Source: Triops longicaudatus (lineage: Eukaryota > Arthropoda > Branchiopoda > Notostraca > Triopsidae). Taken from it: a DNA stretch of 64,000 bases. Made by a program: the position numbers and the translations under genes. The DNA is taken from positions 434,001 to 498,000 of the forward strand of contig JAGQDJ010000001.1 in assembly GCA_022885665.1 (NCBI GenBank). Direction: 5' to 3'. The notes under the pieces are model-generated. The model saw nothing but the letters and a program-made list of their open reading frames with translations, made no database searches and was not told where the DNA came from. Numbering within the stretch: position 1 is the stretch's first letter; each line of letters begins with the position of its first letter. Below are positions 46,588 through 59,568 of this stretch, piece by piece.

Positions 46588-48105
46588 ATCTCTTACCCTA
46601 TCATGTTCAGTCCTTAAAATGAAGAATAAATAGAAAAAAGTTAAAACGTAAAAGCTTGTCTTTTTTCTTCAGTTAACATTTGCCTCTGATTTCTTTGGAA
46701 TTGGTTGTTGTTGGGGAGTTTAGTACCAACTTCTGATGCTGGAAAAGTTCTTAATAAAGAATTTTAGTATTTTTATTATCTGACACTACATTAGTCTGCG
46801 AGTGACACGTGCTCAGACTGTACGGTGGAAATAAGATTGTTTAAGCTAAAAAGAAGACAACGATGAGAGAAAATAACGTGAAACTGTTTTTTTTTTTGTA
46901 AATACTAGCAACTAACCTCGTCTGCTAAATTATTAAACATTGTTCTTAAATTGTTCCCGTGCTTTTGATAGTGACAGATTAAGAAGATATTGTTAGATAT
47001 TTAGGGGGACTTCAGGTACGTAAGGTCGATAGTTTTGACATATAGAGCCGGTAAATGTCCATTGCTTGTTATGCAAGCTCTTGCGTTAAAGAGGACAAGC
47101 CTTATGGGCCTTGACGAGAATTTGTGAGTCTTATTGATTCTCGAGTCTTCTTGATTCCCAACTAATGCCCAGTTTTTGGGGTCGTGTGGTAGACCAGAAA
47201 AAAAGGTGACGTACACGCACATGTATACGTATGTATACACAAGCACCGTGTATCTTATTAGTTACCGGGCTAGTAGCCCACTTTCACATTGAGTTCCTTT
47301 TGTACAGAATACGTAAAGGTACTGAGTAGGTATGCGTGTGTAACGTAATTTTCACCCCACACTAGGTCCAGGTTTTCTTTCGGCTTGGGGGTGAATGTAT
47401 GGGATCGGTCTCTACGCTACCGGGTATGCTGTGGATCACATAAATTAGTAGTATATGAGATACGGTTGCCAAAGCGCAATCTGCTTTCGTGCACCGTTTC
47501 ATTAACATCATCCTTGTCTCGTTATTCACTTTCAAGTGAATCTTTACGCCACACATTTAGTGGGAATCGATTTTTCCTGCTTTGTGCCGATGAGAAATTG
47601 TCATATGGGAGGTGTAACGTAATTTCTTCTGAAGAAAAAATCACCTGTAGTATTCGTAATTACGTAATTTTGTCGTGGAAAAAAGTTACAAGTGTTTTTC
47701 AAAGCAAATTAATTCTTAGCGAAATGAGACGTGAAACTTTGGACTTTTTCTAGCGTTAACTTTCCGTTTTCGGGCTTAGCTATATTTTAGGTATGAAAAT
47801 GTGTTCTTTATGTCCGCTTCTCCTTGATATTTAGAGGGCGGAGGTGTTTGATTTAGTGTGCCGGAAGACCGGAAGTTGGGGGTGTGGGGGTGGGGAGGAA
47901 AATCGCATTCCGTAGCTTTAAAAGAAGAGCTTGGAGTTCAGAAGGTTGTGCCATTCAAAACTCGAGTGTTAATTGGTAAAAGCAGAGGGGGGTGTACGAA
48001 CGCCCCACGCATGGTGTTTTCCTAACTTTGATATGCTTTGTGTGAGAAAGCAATTTCGACACGTTCTCGTCGCGGTCGCTTTGTGGGAGGCTTTTTACTT
48101 TTGCG

Positions 48106-48124
48106 CTCTCTCTCTCTCTCTCTC
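48106..48124. repeat. (CT)n microsatellite
   Basis: About nine and a half CT units on the plus strand. It keeps two overlapping plus-strand frames open (47973-48182 and 48038-48295), which are therefore low-complexity and not called as genes. Confidence 0.85.
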
Positions 48125-51100
48125 TTGCTGGCTCTGCTCTCTTGCCAGGTTCTCAGACTGCTACTTTATTTACCACCTTTAAAAGATTCCGGCGCGTGGT
48201 TGCAGTTTTTTACTCAGGCTGATAGCTTTAGTTTAGCCGCGTTTGCTATGCAATTTTCCTACTCCCTATTCTGTTCTCTCCCTTTCCGCCTATAAAAGAC
48301 AGAAAAAGGAAAACGCTCCTTTGACATGACATATTCAAGATCCCCAAATCGAGGACGTAAGCCTTATTACAGACTTTAAGGCTTGTTTATCCTTTGTTGT
48401 CCCTCCACCAGTAAATCGTCTTATTATTTCCTCTCGTCGTTTCCATCCCCGCCTTTTTTTGAGCTGTCATTTTCTTCCTTAGTCGGGGTAAACTCGTTGT
48501 TGCATTGTGGGCGCAATTAAGGTGATTCTCCGGCTGCCAATGATGTATTCTTATGGATCTATAAAAGTAAACGGAAGCGAAGGAAGAAAGATTCCGTGCA
48601 ACACGTGGCTTCCCACACTTGCGGGAACCCTTAGGTAGGAAGCCAGGGGTGGGACTTAACACCATGTTCTCTTGTATTACACAAATTTTGCTCGAAATTA
48701 AGCCTTGCTCCAGAAAACGGAGAAAGAGTAGACGAAGGGCGTGGGCCTCACGTGTTTCTTCCAAGCTCTCTCCAGAGCCCAACAAAATAATCCATATCTT
48801 TCAAACCTAGTTTCAAACAAATGTTGCCCTCCAGTGTCGCTTTTCAAATAACTCGCAAGGCAACTTCCTACTTTTTCAGCCACCTTGCGGTTTTGATACA
48901 TGGAAGGTGGTGCCAAGCTTTGTACAGATTTTTTATTTGTTGGCCGGGACGAATAACTTATTCATATTCAGGGAAGTGGAGAATTCGTGACTTGGCTGGA
49001 GTTGCTGTCTGGATTTTTGCCGGCACCTGCCTTTTTGGCTGCAACATTTTTCGACTAGCTTACTCTTTCGCATCGAGAGAGAGACTTGTTAGTTCCTCAG
49101 GATATGCTGGTTGATAATTGCAATTCTATTCTACGGAACTTGTGGGACTGACTGGGACTTTATCATAAAAGCCTTGTTGGGTTTTTGCGCTCTGTCATAA
49201 AAGCCATTGCTATTCCAGGACAAAACAACTGGTTAAATAGTACCACAGGTATTTAGATAATGAATCCGGCCTTGGGTATCGGCCGCGTCGCTTTCGACTT
49301 CCGGTCATTTTTTTCTCCAATATCCTTACTATGAGACCACTTCTTTAGTTATTCTTTATGGCTGTGCTATAAGCGTAGCCGGTGGGTGACATTGTAATAT
49401 TTTCCTTTTGCTTAGACTTAAGAGCGGAAACAAAGATAACTTTGTAACGAGGGGGAAAAAAGGAGCTTCGAGAAGGAATTGGTCCTTGTCGTACTTCAGA
49501 AGTTACCTTCTGCTTTTTTTTTTAATTCCTCGTACTTCCCCTTTTCAACAATCGAAGCGTAGGAGTCCTTACTATTTTTATTTTCATGGTCCCGGTGATT
49601 TGCTCTACGCGTGCGAAAGCTAGCTCTAGTAGCGCTACAAGTCCGGCCAATCCGTTCCTGGTGTAGTGTACCTTTTTGTTGGACCGTAAAAAAAAGTACA
49701 ACCCCTAAGGTAAAACAGCGTCTACTGCCGATTTAATGGGAAACTGTCAGGTTTCAGCGGTATTAGCTTCACCCCAAAGTCGTTTTGCTTTTCTTTTTCT
49801 TGCCAACCTCTAACTAGGTGACCAGTTTCCGAAAGTGTGGGAGTAGATTAGCTTGCTTAAAAGGCCCAAAGTACCAACATGGATCGAACTTTCATGCGTA
49901 AATGCATAGGCTTATGGAAAATGCATGAAAAAGGTCGGGTAATCCACCACGTATTACTTACGAGTCAGGTAAAGTAGAGAACATATAAGTGTGGTTTTCA
50001 ATGTCTTCCTCATGTCACTTTACCTCTTTATGAGCCTCATTTTTCTTAACTTTAGTAGGGATGAGGTATCTCTTGCTCAGCATTTTTTATTCACCTTGAC
50101 CAGCGTAGGCCAGAGCCTGTTGCTAGGACTAATTTTTACATTTTTACAATTCAATTGACTTGGTTGGAAAAGCACACGGGAAAACGTTTGCGCGTTGTCC
50201 AGAGGGCAGGGAATTGTACAAATTGTGCCAAAAACGGTACAAATTGGAATCATTGAGTCAAAATTCACATACTGTAATCCATGGTTGCTCACTGTCGCCA
50301 CTACATTCAGATTTTAGTTGCGTCAGCCATAAAGCGGGTGAGTGCAGGAAAGACTTTTGGGTCAGTCACAATGAATTGCTTGTTCAGCATTACTTTATGA
50401 GCGTAACACGAAGATTTCTTTTTTATTTGCAGCTGCATTCTTGGGTAGAGTCTTCGGGTTTCGTGTGATTTGCCAACTTGTTTCGCTGTTACCCACGTGT
50501 GGGTGGCCTGGGCTGTCTTTTTTAGCCCGATAAAGGTCTGTATTTCTGTCCTCCCCCAAACTTGAATGAAAAAAGAGGAGGTGGGGATATTAGAACATGT
50601 AGGCATGCGTTGCCATGGAGAAATGAGCAACACTAAGATTAGCACATGCAAACCGAATCCACTTCTTAAGATTTTTCCCTTTTTTCCCTCTGATGTGCCT
50701 TTTTCACTAGGCCGTAGGATTACTTTGAGAGGTCTCTAAAACTTTATGGACAAGGCATGGGTGCAAATAATAGAAAGGGTGAAGCCTCCTGAGTCAATGT
50801 ATGATTCCTGTGCGCTTGACAAAAAGTTCGCTGCCAAGACGGGGTAATAATTGAAGGGTTCAAGTCTTGCTTTTCTGAAGAAGTTGACTTGTGCTCTTAA
50901 TTTTCGAACGACGGAAGGGCCTTGTCTGTACATACTGAAGGGAACTCAAGGATGTTAAACAAAAACACGGTGATCTATGGAAGCCTGGAATCCTGTTAAC
51001 AGTTCCAGGTGCAGGACCTGTGAAGCTTACGTTCAAGTGTTTGGTTTGTTCTGACAGCAATGAGACAATAAGCTTGGAGAAACGCGTCCTATTGACAGAG

Positions 51101-51533
51101 TAGACTCCCGACTTCACTTTTCACCTTCGTTCCTTTTTTATTTTTAAGGAATGGGTCTTTTTTCTCCGGAGCGTGATTACAACGAGCGATGCTGGCACCT
51201 TAAGAAGCAGTGAATGAGAAAGGATGGAATTCCAAGATTCCGCTGCAGAACAATGGGCCCGTGGAAGGTAAGAAAAGTTGAACAGCTATCTGTATCCTTT
51301 TTCTCCTTTTTTTGCACAGAAGGGGGTAAGAAGTTGAGATTGAGGCTGCAGATAATGAGAGCGAATGTAAACTGAGAATGGCGGGCCATGAAGACTTGGT
51401 TATGCAAATGAACGGTCATTGAAAAGCGACCGCGTCTGGTGGATCGTCGCTACCGAAGCAAGTGCCGCGGAAACGATTTCGGCGTTGGTCCCGAATTTAG
51501 ATTCACACACAGAGAGACATACATACTCCCTCT

Positions 51534-51552
51534 CACACACACACATATACAC
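51534..51552. repeat. (CA)n microsatellite
   Basis: A short CA run grading into catatacacata. Simple sequence only. Confidence 0.7.
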
Positions 51553-54500
51553 ATACTTTTCCGTTCAGCTGGGTCTGAGGAAGCAGTCAGCAGCGCTTTG
51601 CATACTAAGCCCTGCGTTAATTAATGTGGCTGCCTTTCCTGGACGTAAAAGCAGTTCACGCTTCTTCGCCCGAGTGAGCGAATTGGCCAACCAGAAAACT
51701 CGGACTTGCTAACGTGATTTGGGCGTCAAGTCGAGGACGTTGGGGAAGAATACCCGGGGAATGCAGAGGAAGACTAAGCAAAAAGGGGGAATGCGGCGTT
51801 TATTTGCTTCCTCTATATTTTATAGGATTCCATAAAGGTAAGGGAAGCCAAGACAGCAAAGGTGCTGAGAAAACAGTGAGATCTGTTTTATGGTTAAGTG
51901 TATCAGACGAAAGGTACCTAACTTCCGCGGGGGGAAAATAGGGGAGGTATGAGAGGGGTGGCGGAATGATTCTTAGCTCTGATCTTAGGTTAGAGAATGA
52001 GAAGCTAGAGGGTCGTCTGACTGTAGATGACAACGACGCCATCAAAAGTCCCTTAATCTAAGCTATAACTCTACGCGTCCCCGGTGCAAATCACCCCATT
52101 TTCGTCAGTTCCGTGATTTTCATGAGGAGACGTTCATACTCTTTAGTCCCTTCCTTGGCTTCTTTTTATGTTGCCTCCTGACGCGTAATTAGTTTTTGTT
52201 AGGGGATTGAGACCAAGAGAAAGAGACAGCATCACGGACTTTTGCATGCCCAGAAAAACAGTTGATTTATTTGCTTGGGTGAGTGACAGGAGATCGCGGG
52301 AACTGACGGGTGGAAAAACGAGAAAAAAAAAGAAGAATAGCGCCAAGAAAGGTGTGACAAATGATGCCCGAGTTTCCGGGTAGAATGTGGCAAGGTGTGA
52401 AAGTGAAACGCTAAACGAAGAGACACAGCGAAGGGGGTCGCACCCTTTATTTCCCCCAATCAATAAACAGTTAACTGCTTGGTAGTCCGTCGAGTTCTGA
52501 GCTTGAATTGACATATCGTGCTTGTAATAGTCTCCTACGAGTCTGCTAATTACTTGAGTATTAATTTGACAGATATTCAAGATTTTAAAAAGAGATCTGC
52601 GGTCTTGGGAGGGTTGGTATTAAACTCTGCAAATATTAACCTTTTGGGATTCCGGTCGTGAGTGTCATTACAGTAAGGAGTTAAAAGGTGCTGATGAGGT
52701 CCGAGATCAAAACTTGGTAATTTAACCGCTTTCTAATCAGGACTCGAGGAGATCGGAGGGGTAAAATTCATCGGTTTCCCGAGCGTTCTCTTGAAATCCC
52801 TAGAAATAAGCTCGTGTCCTTTTTCCACGAGGGAGGGTCTAAACTTTCACAAGTTTTAAGGGAACGCATGCGTGCTTTTCAACCCCCCACCTGACTCACC
52901 TGTGCGTGCAGTTTGAAGCTCCTCACGTTTGCACGGGCAAAATTTCCTGTCATTCAGCTCTGCGTAATTCACCAATGCTTGTAATAGGCACTAAGGAGTT
53001 AATAAAAGCGAACTTGGCCACTTTTCCCGAGGACGTTTTTGCCATCCGAGCTTCTATGGTAATATACCGGGAAGTGCCATCGCCAGTCCTACACCTCAGA
53101 AAGTGATCGAACCTGAGGGAGGGAAATTTGAAAAGAGGGGAATAAAAAAGGCGAAGGAAAGGTGCCTATACCTTATTTCTGCAGCACCAACCCAGTTTTT
53201 GCCATAAAACGTCTTTTAAAGAAACCTCCAAGTTCAAAGAGGCTTTTGCTTAGTTTATAGGAAGAAAAAAGTCTACGGGCTTTACCTTTATTCCTGTATT
53301 TCTTTTCCGATGGGGAAGTTAAAGCAAGGAAACGGTCGCCCCTTTTCTTTCTGCCTATAGTGGGGGAACCGGCGCTTTGAGCTGCGCCGCTAGTCTCTAA
53401 CTCGTTCCTGTGGTGGCCTGTATAGTACACACCGGTAACCGAAACAAGGCTTGCATGTAGGAAAAGTAGCGTCCAATTCCTTCGAGCTAGTCAGTCGGCG
53501 GTGGGCCAGCCAGCTAACCTGGGGTGTTCTTTTTTACGTAACAAATTTTACGGGGAGTTTTTGAGTTCTGAGTTAATTCACTCATGCTTTCCACTCTAAT
53601 TTCAGTGTTCATGTATGTTCTCACGCTTACACCCTTCTAAATTACTGTTTCGTTGCAAAGTGAAATTGGACAGTGGTTACCAAGACTATACTACTTATTG
53701 TATGGATGTTTTGCGTTTCTTCACTAGCGGCGAGACCCAACGGTGACTCGGACATAGACTGGTGACTGCATTTTCTTGTGATTTTCTTGGAAGCATTTGC
53801 TGATCGTGGGAGGCAAGGATGCCTCGCTTGACAGGCCCTTCGGTGTCCATCATTGTCAGACGCAGCATCGCTGGCTTGCCTACTTTCCAGGTAAGTGCCA
53901 TTCACCTTGATTTGATTATTTATGCAACTGTTCCCGTAGACAGATTTCAGTCTTAGTGCCAAGGGAATGTGCCATTGATAGCTCCTCATAATTTAGATGC
54001 CTGACCAACATCACGGATACAGGAAGTCATTCAGTGACCTTTGGAGGCATCCCCGAAGATATGAACCCATATTTCCCCAAAAAGTTATAAACTGATAATT
54101 GAGGTCTTTCCTGAAAAGCCAGTTGTAGAGTTCTGTACGCGTTACCTATAGTGAATTCAGCAATGAGAGGAACAAGGTGTAAGTAGTCTGGAATATCCTT
54201 ATGGAGTATCCTGGTAATTCTTAGTTGAAAAAAAATACAGGGTAGAAACTCAGGTATCATAATAGTTCGGGCGGATCAACTGAGTCTCCAAACCGTTGTG
54301 GTAAGGAAACGTCGGGTGGCGTGTAGCTAGTTTGTTTTCTGTCCTGTCGTGCCGTTTTGATTAAGCTAATGACTGAGTTTGAGTATGGAACAGCAAGAGG
54401 TACGAGGTCATCCAAGAACACGGAGCTCAATAAGCCTCGCTTTATTATACAATGCACTCTGTGTATGAGTGCACTACCTACAGGACGTAGAGAGCTGTTT

Positions 54501-57500
54501 AGTGGGAAGGGAGGATTTAGTAGGATCATTGTATTAAATACAAGAACAGGGGCATACGTGTGTGATGGTGGGTGAACCGGGGGGCACGCTGGAGAATATC
54601 ATAGCTCATCATATCCCATAGAGTCAATACGTCGTGTGTCGTGTGGCAATGAGAGGCATGCCGTGAACAAGCCAACCATGAAAATGCTCCGCGCACTGTA
54701 GAAAGGTACATACTTCGTATGCGGTACACCTGTAAAAAGACATTGAGCAAGGGCTGGGAAGTTATAGGGGAACGAGGAGAAAAGGTAGCCAGTAGCCTAG
54801 TGTTAACTAAAAATGGAGGAACGTTATTTCTAGAAGCAATTGCTCTAGTACCAGACAATTTTACGTCGAACACCGGGGAGCTTTAAAGATGGGTACGTAC
54901 AAAAATAAGAAAGAGAAAACTATTTCCGGAAAAGGTGGGATGTAAAAAAAAGTAGAAAGGTAAAAGGAACAAGAAAGGAAAAGTGGAGAGAGAAATGACA
55001 AGGGTTTGTCATATCCAGGTATGGCGCGTGTACTTGTTGTATACGTATTCAGGGGCAGTTCCTGAGTGGCGTGCGCCCGGTACTGACTGTTGTTGGTTAC
55101 CTTTAGTCTTATCGACAAAACGGCGACGCGCCCTTGACTGGCATGGAACTCTTTGAGTATTTATTACCGATCCAACACAGGGAAACCCGTATGGCTTTTT
55201 AGGGTTCTTACGAGGACTCGGCGAATACTGCCCTACACTAACTCCCCTTGCGTTGATTGGGGTTCAGCAATGAGAAGTGCTTGACATAAAAAAATTACTT
55301 CATTCCAGTAGTGTAAACTTAAACCGTAACGAAAGTCCAAGAGTTTCGCCATGTTAACGCCACTTTAGAGTAAAGCTGGGATGTTGTAGGAGATCATTTT
55401 CCACTGACACGTGGGAATGCTAAGCTTTCATATTGAACATGTGTCAAATTTCATTGGAAGGCGCCCGGGACCGACAGCCAAGTAATAATTGTGCCATTAT
55501 CGTAGGAACTAGAGCAGGACTGACAACCCCGAGTGGACGGTCCTTAGAGGGTTTGACGAAGGAAGGGAGGGCTTGTTTGTCATAACTGAAAGCGAAGGAG
55601 GAGGAAGGCTAAAAACTTTTAGGGACTTTCGTGGGGGAAGCAGGTGAGGGAGTAGACATTAAAGCTCCAGGTTTTCTAATTAGGGACCTTTGGCAACGGA
55701 GGAGAAATGACGACTACTGGAGCTCATTTTCCAAAATCTAAGGCGTGTTTTCTCCTGGGGTAAGTAATCGACAGACACAACAAACAAAAGATAACAAAAC
55801 CGTACCATGTCGATCGTAAAAACGCAGCCCACGCGTAACTGTTCTTCCCTTGTCGAAAAGAGGTCCAGAATCAGAAAATCATTCCCTTTTGGGCCAAGTA
55901 GTGATTTTACTTTTTTTTCTCTCTTTGCTTCTCTTAACAATAAAAATGTCACAGGTCTTATTTGGCAAACTAGCAGTCAATCTCTAGTCAAGCATGGTGA
56001 AAGAATACAAAGCGTTATCCTCACAAAGTAAAAAAAAGACAAGAAAAAGGACTGCAATGCAAGTCATTAGGCTGCCAAGCACGGCCCAAAAGATGGAGGG
56101 AAATGATAGAAAGGCCGTCATCAACATCATATTATTCGAACGTCCGCGTGTGAGTGCTGGGCCTGTCGCACAATTTTCCTTTTTGGTATTCTTTTTTTTT
56201 AACCCCGAGTTCCCCCGTTATGACCAAACGAAACACTGTCTGGAGCGTCTCGGGGGAGATGTGGCCTTCGTTCTGGGTGAAGAAGGAAAGCTAGTGGGGG
56301 CATAAGAAGTGGAAAAGCCATGGATAGTCGCACGCTGCTTCTGTCCGTCACTATTTCTCCGCGTTCTGTCTCTCTGGTCGTGTTAAGTCTTTTTGCAAGT
56401 GTTCCTTTTTGTCGAATTGCTGTACATGTGGGAATTTTTTTTTTGTGTGTGTCAGGGTGGAGGGGTGACATGGCTTCCTAGGAGTCGAAGAGCAAAAATT
56501 GCGAAAGGAAAGGTAGCCTGTGTCCAAGCATTCTAAACACTGCTGGTAGTCTGTCAGCAAGAAGTTAACGGGACCCAGAGAAGCGTGAAGCAGTATACGT
56601 GAAGCTTTTTAATGTTCGACTTACGTTATAGGAGATTTGGTAGAAGAGGTTCACTGAGTGTTGCTACTAATAAGCGTTATTACTCGGCCTGCCAGCTTGG
56701 ACGTGCAATCTAGCTGATGCCCCATTTGCTGTCACGCCGATTAGAGGAAAACCTGTTAAGGACGCAGTGGTCAAGGTGTTGGCCCTACGTGTAAAAAAGC
56801 CTTACATCTCCACACAGAAAGCGTACTTTTATGCTAATGTGGCAGATTGTACACCACGACTCGGCCATTAGCAAGCTTTTAAAGGGCTTGGTCCTTAGAA
56901 ACGTAGAAATGCCTGTACGCAACGGGCGGAGGCTTGCGGTCCGAGTGGTTTGCCGGTGGTTAGAGAGATCTGTTGAGATAGAAAGACGATGTTTGTCCCC
57001 GGGAAACATGCCACTGAAAGCCGATTAGCATACATGACAGATAGTGTTTGGCGGCGCAAACGAACAGTCTAAATGGAGAGTTGGGTTTCACTTTTTGTCC
57101 GTTTAACAAGTTGAGCTGGGGCAAATCTTCCTCGCTATTCATCTGGGTTCATGTTACAACCAACCTTGCAGTTTGCCTTCACGTTCGGTATTTATGTCGG
57201 AGATAAATCTGGGAAACCCAGACTGCTGTTCGAGGAGGTATAGAACGCACAAAAGAGCTCCAGCAAGGATTGCAACACAACACAGGCTGAGTATTAATGA
57301 CCCAAGTAGCAACGGGGTCGTGGCTCTCGACCAGAGTATTGGAAAGCATAAGAGGGCGAAGTAAGTTCTCCTCAGTCTCTCTTCTTGGCTTGTTGACTTG
57401 GGCTAGGATAATACCAAGTTATCAAGCACATCGCTTGGCATCGTGGACGGTGACAGTGACGACGTATATCTGTCTGTCTCTCGGTCTTTCTCTCCTTGTT

Positions 57501-59530
57501 CTCGTGGTCTTGAGAAGCTCCTCGACGAGCGGGTAAGAGCATCTGGGACGAGTCGAGACTATTACACTGTGTGGATTTTGCGATGTTGTACTTGTATATG
57601 GGGGGAGTCCAAGTTGTTGAACACGAAGTCGCACTTTGGCACGATGGTTCTTGGACCTATCACGAAAGCTCTTGGCCCCGATTCTTCTCTTCCTTCTCCC
57701 TTTTCTCTGGACTCGTTGGTAAAAAATTTAAAGCGAGTTCTCGTCGTGGGATGGGATTAACCTTCCCCCTGAAAATGAAAAGGAAACAAAGAAACGTTAG
57801 AGGGTGGAAAGGAAAGACACCCAAGATTTACTAGTCAACGGCCAAATTCAGAAGTCTGCTACACCTACTACCAGTATTACTAGGAGGACATTGCTGCCGG
57901 ATGCGAAGAGGGGATTTTCGCTCGGTGGCTCAGGTGCGTTATACCTGCTGGAGATATATTCGTCCCCCATCAGAGGCAGAAATACGGTCGACGTCGATAC
58001 ATTAACGCGCCTTCTGGCCGTAATTGTACCTTTTTTCCCTTTCCGGTGCCCTATTTTTTCGTGCTTAAGCTTTCTGTCTCTGGTTGCTTGCTTGCCTCGC
58101 TCTATGCCGCAACTCATCACACCTGGGGGTGTGTTAATCTAAGACTAATAATAAGCTGGATCATCTGTCGTCTTTTCGGCAATGGAAAATCGACAAATTT
58201 GACAATACAGCCAGGGGCGTGGTCGTTATCAAGGTAGATGGTGTGGGGGATGTGCGAGCGAGCTTGTATTATTGTCGACTGTTACCTAGACATATAAATA
58301 CTGCTGAGATGATAGAACGTTTTTTGTTGGCTGATGGCACGCTCATGCTGCCGTGATAGTACCTGGAGAAAAGGGACCGGGGATGGGGTGGTTACGCAAA
58401 AGAAAAATGAATGAGAAAACTAAGGGGGGGAGGAAGGAATGGGAAGTTGAATGGGAGGTAAAGACAAAAGGTGCATGCAACGAGGGAGAGAAAACCTTCA
58501 GAAACAACAGCAAGCAGGTGGTAAATAAGGTTTTGGCGTGCCGACGTGTGTAGAGTTCACTTTTTCACCCGCTGCCACCTCCGCGGGGCCAACAATGGCG
58601 TTCTCCGGTGAGCAACGTAGCTTACAATAGGAAGCAATTTGGTAACGAAACGCAACCCAAGACCGTTTTGTTCCAATACCTAATGTATTCGTTCTTTTTT
58701 GTTTACCGCTTAGAGTCTCTCGTGATGTTCTCTATGGACAACTCTTTGATTTTACGCACTGCAACCGTAAGAAGTGGAATTAAAGCTGATACAAATTGAA
58801 AAACCTCGAAGATCTGAAGGAACTTGTTAATCTATTGCCTGGTAGGCTGTTATCTGTTTGGTACGTGAAAAACAGGAAAGCTCTAAGAAGCCAAACTGTA
58901 CAGATCGCAGCTGGAATCCAAAGAAATGGCACCAGTCAAAGGGAAGATATATATGTGCCGAACGAAAGGGGTGGGTCTCAGAGGATCTTATCGTTCTATG
59001 GCAGGAAGCAGTAATGTAATTAGGTTGTCGCTATATAAGTTGCTTCCTGCTGTGTTAGTACACGATTTTCCGAAAGAAATCCGTTGGATAAAAAAATGTG
59101 ACTTGGGGTTCATCTCCTGAGTCGTTCGCTGTTCACCGGATCCTTTCGATACATCATCCTAGTAATTTCTCTCATTTCTCTCCTGCGTTTGTGAAAGCCA
59201 AAAATGTGAAAGGATTTCTCTTACGAAACAGCTTCTTTCTGAGGGCGGTGTACGTTGACGGCAGAGAGTCACGTTAGTTTTCTGACGATTTTTGCAGATT
59301 AAAACGGCTGGACAGAGAGGTAAACGATTGTCGTATTTGGGAACTCACCTGTTGTTTAATTGCTGAAGGTTCGAGGGATCAATAAGTGTGCTAGCCTTCT
59401 CTTCACTCACCCTCGTGTTCTTCTAGCCAATATCGATAGAGACCCTCTTTAATTCCGTACGCAGTAAACGGATAGTTTGCTTTTATTTGCCAAGGGTAGA
59501 TGAAAACAAAGTTCAAAATTTGTCATTTTT

Positions 59531-59568
59531 TCAAAGCATTACCTTATTTTCAAAGCATTACTTTATTT
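59531..59568. repeat. 19-bp tandem duplication
   Basis: Two adjacent copies of tcaaagcattacyttattt with a single difference. Confidence 0.75.

Noticed and set aside
47973..48295. Overlapping plus-strand frames across the CT repeat
   Set aside because: They are kept open by (CT)n low complexity and have no family match.
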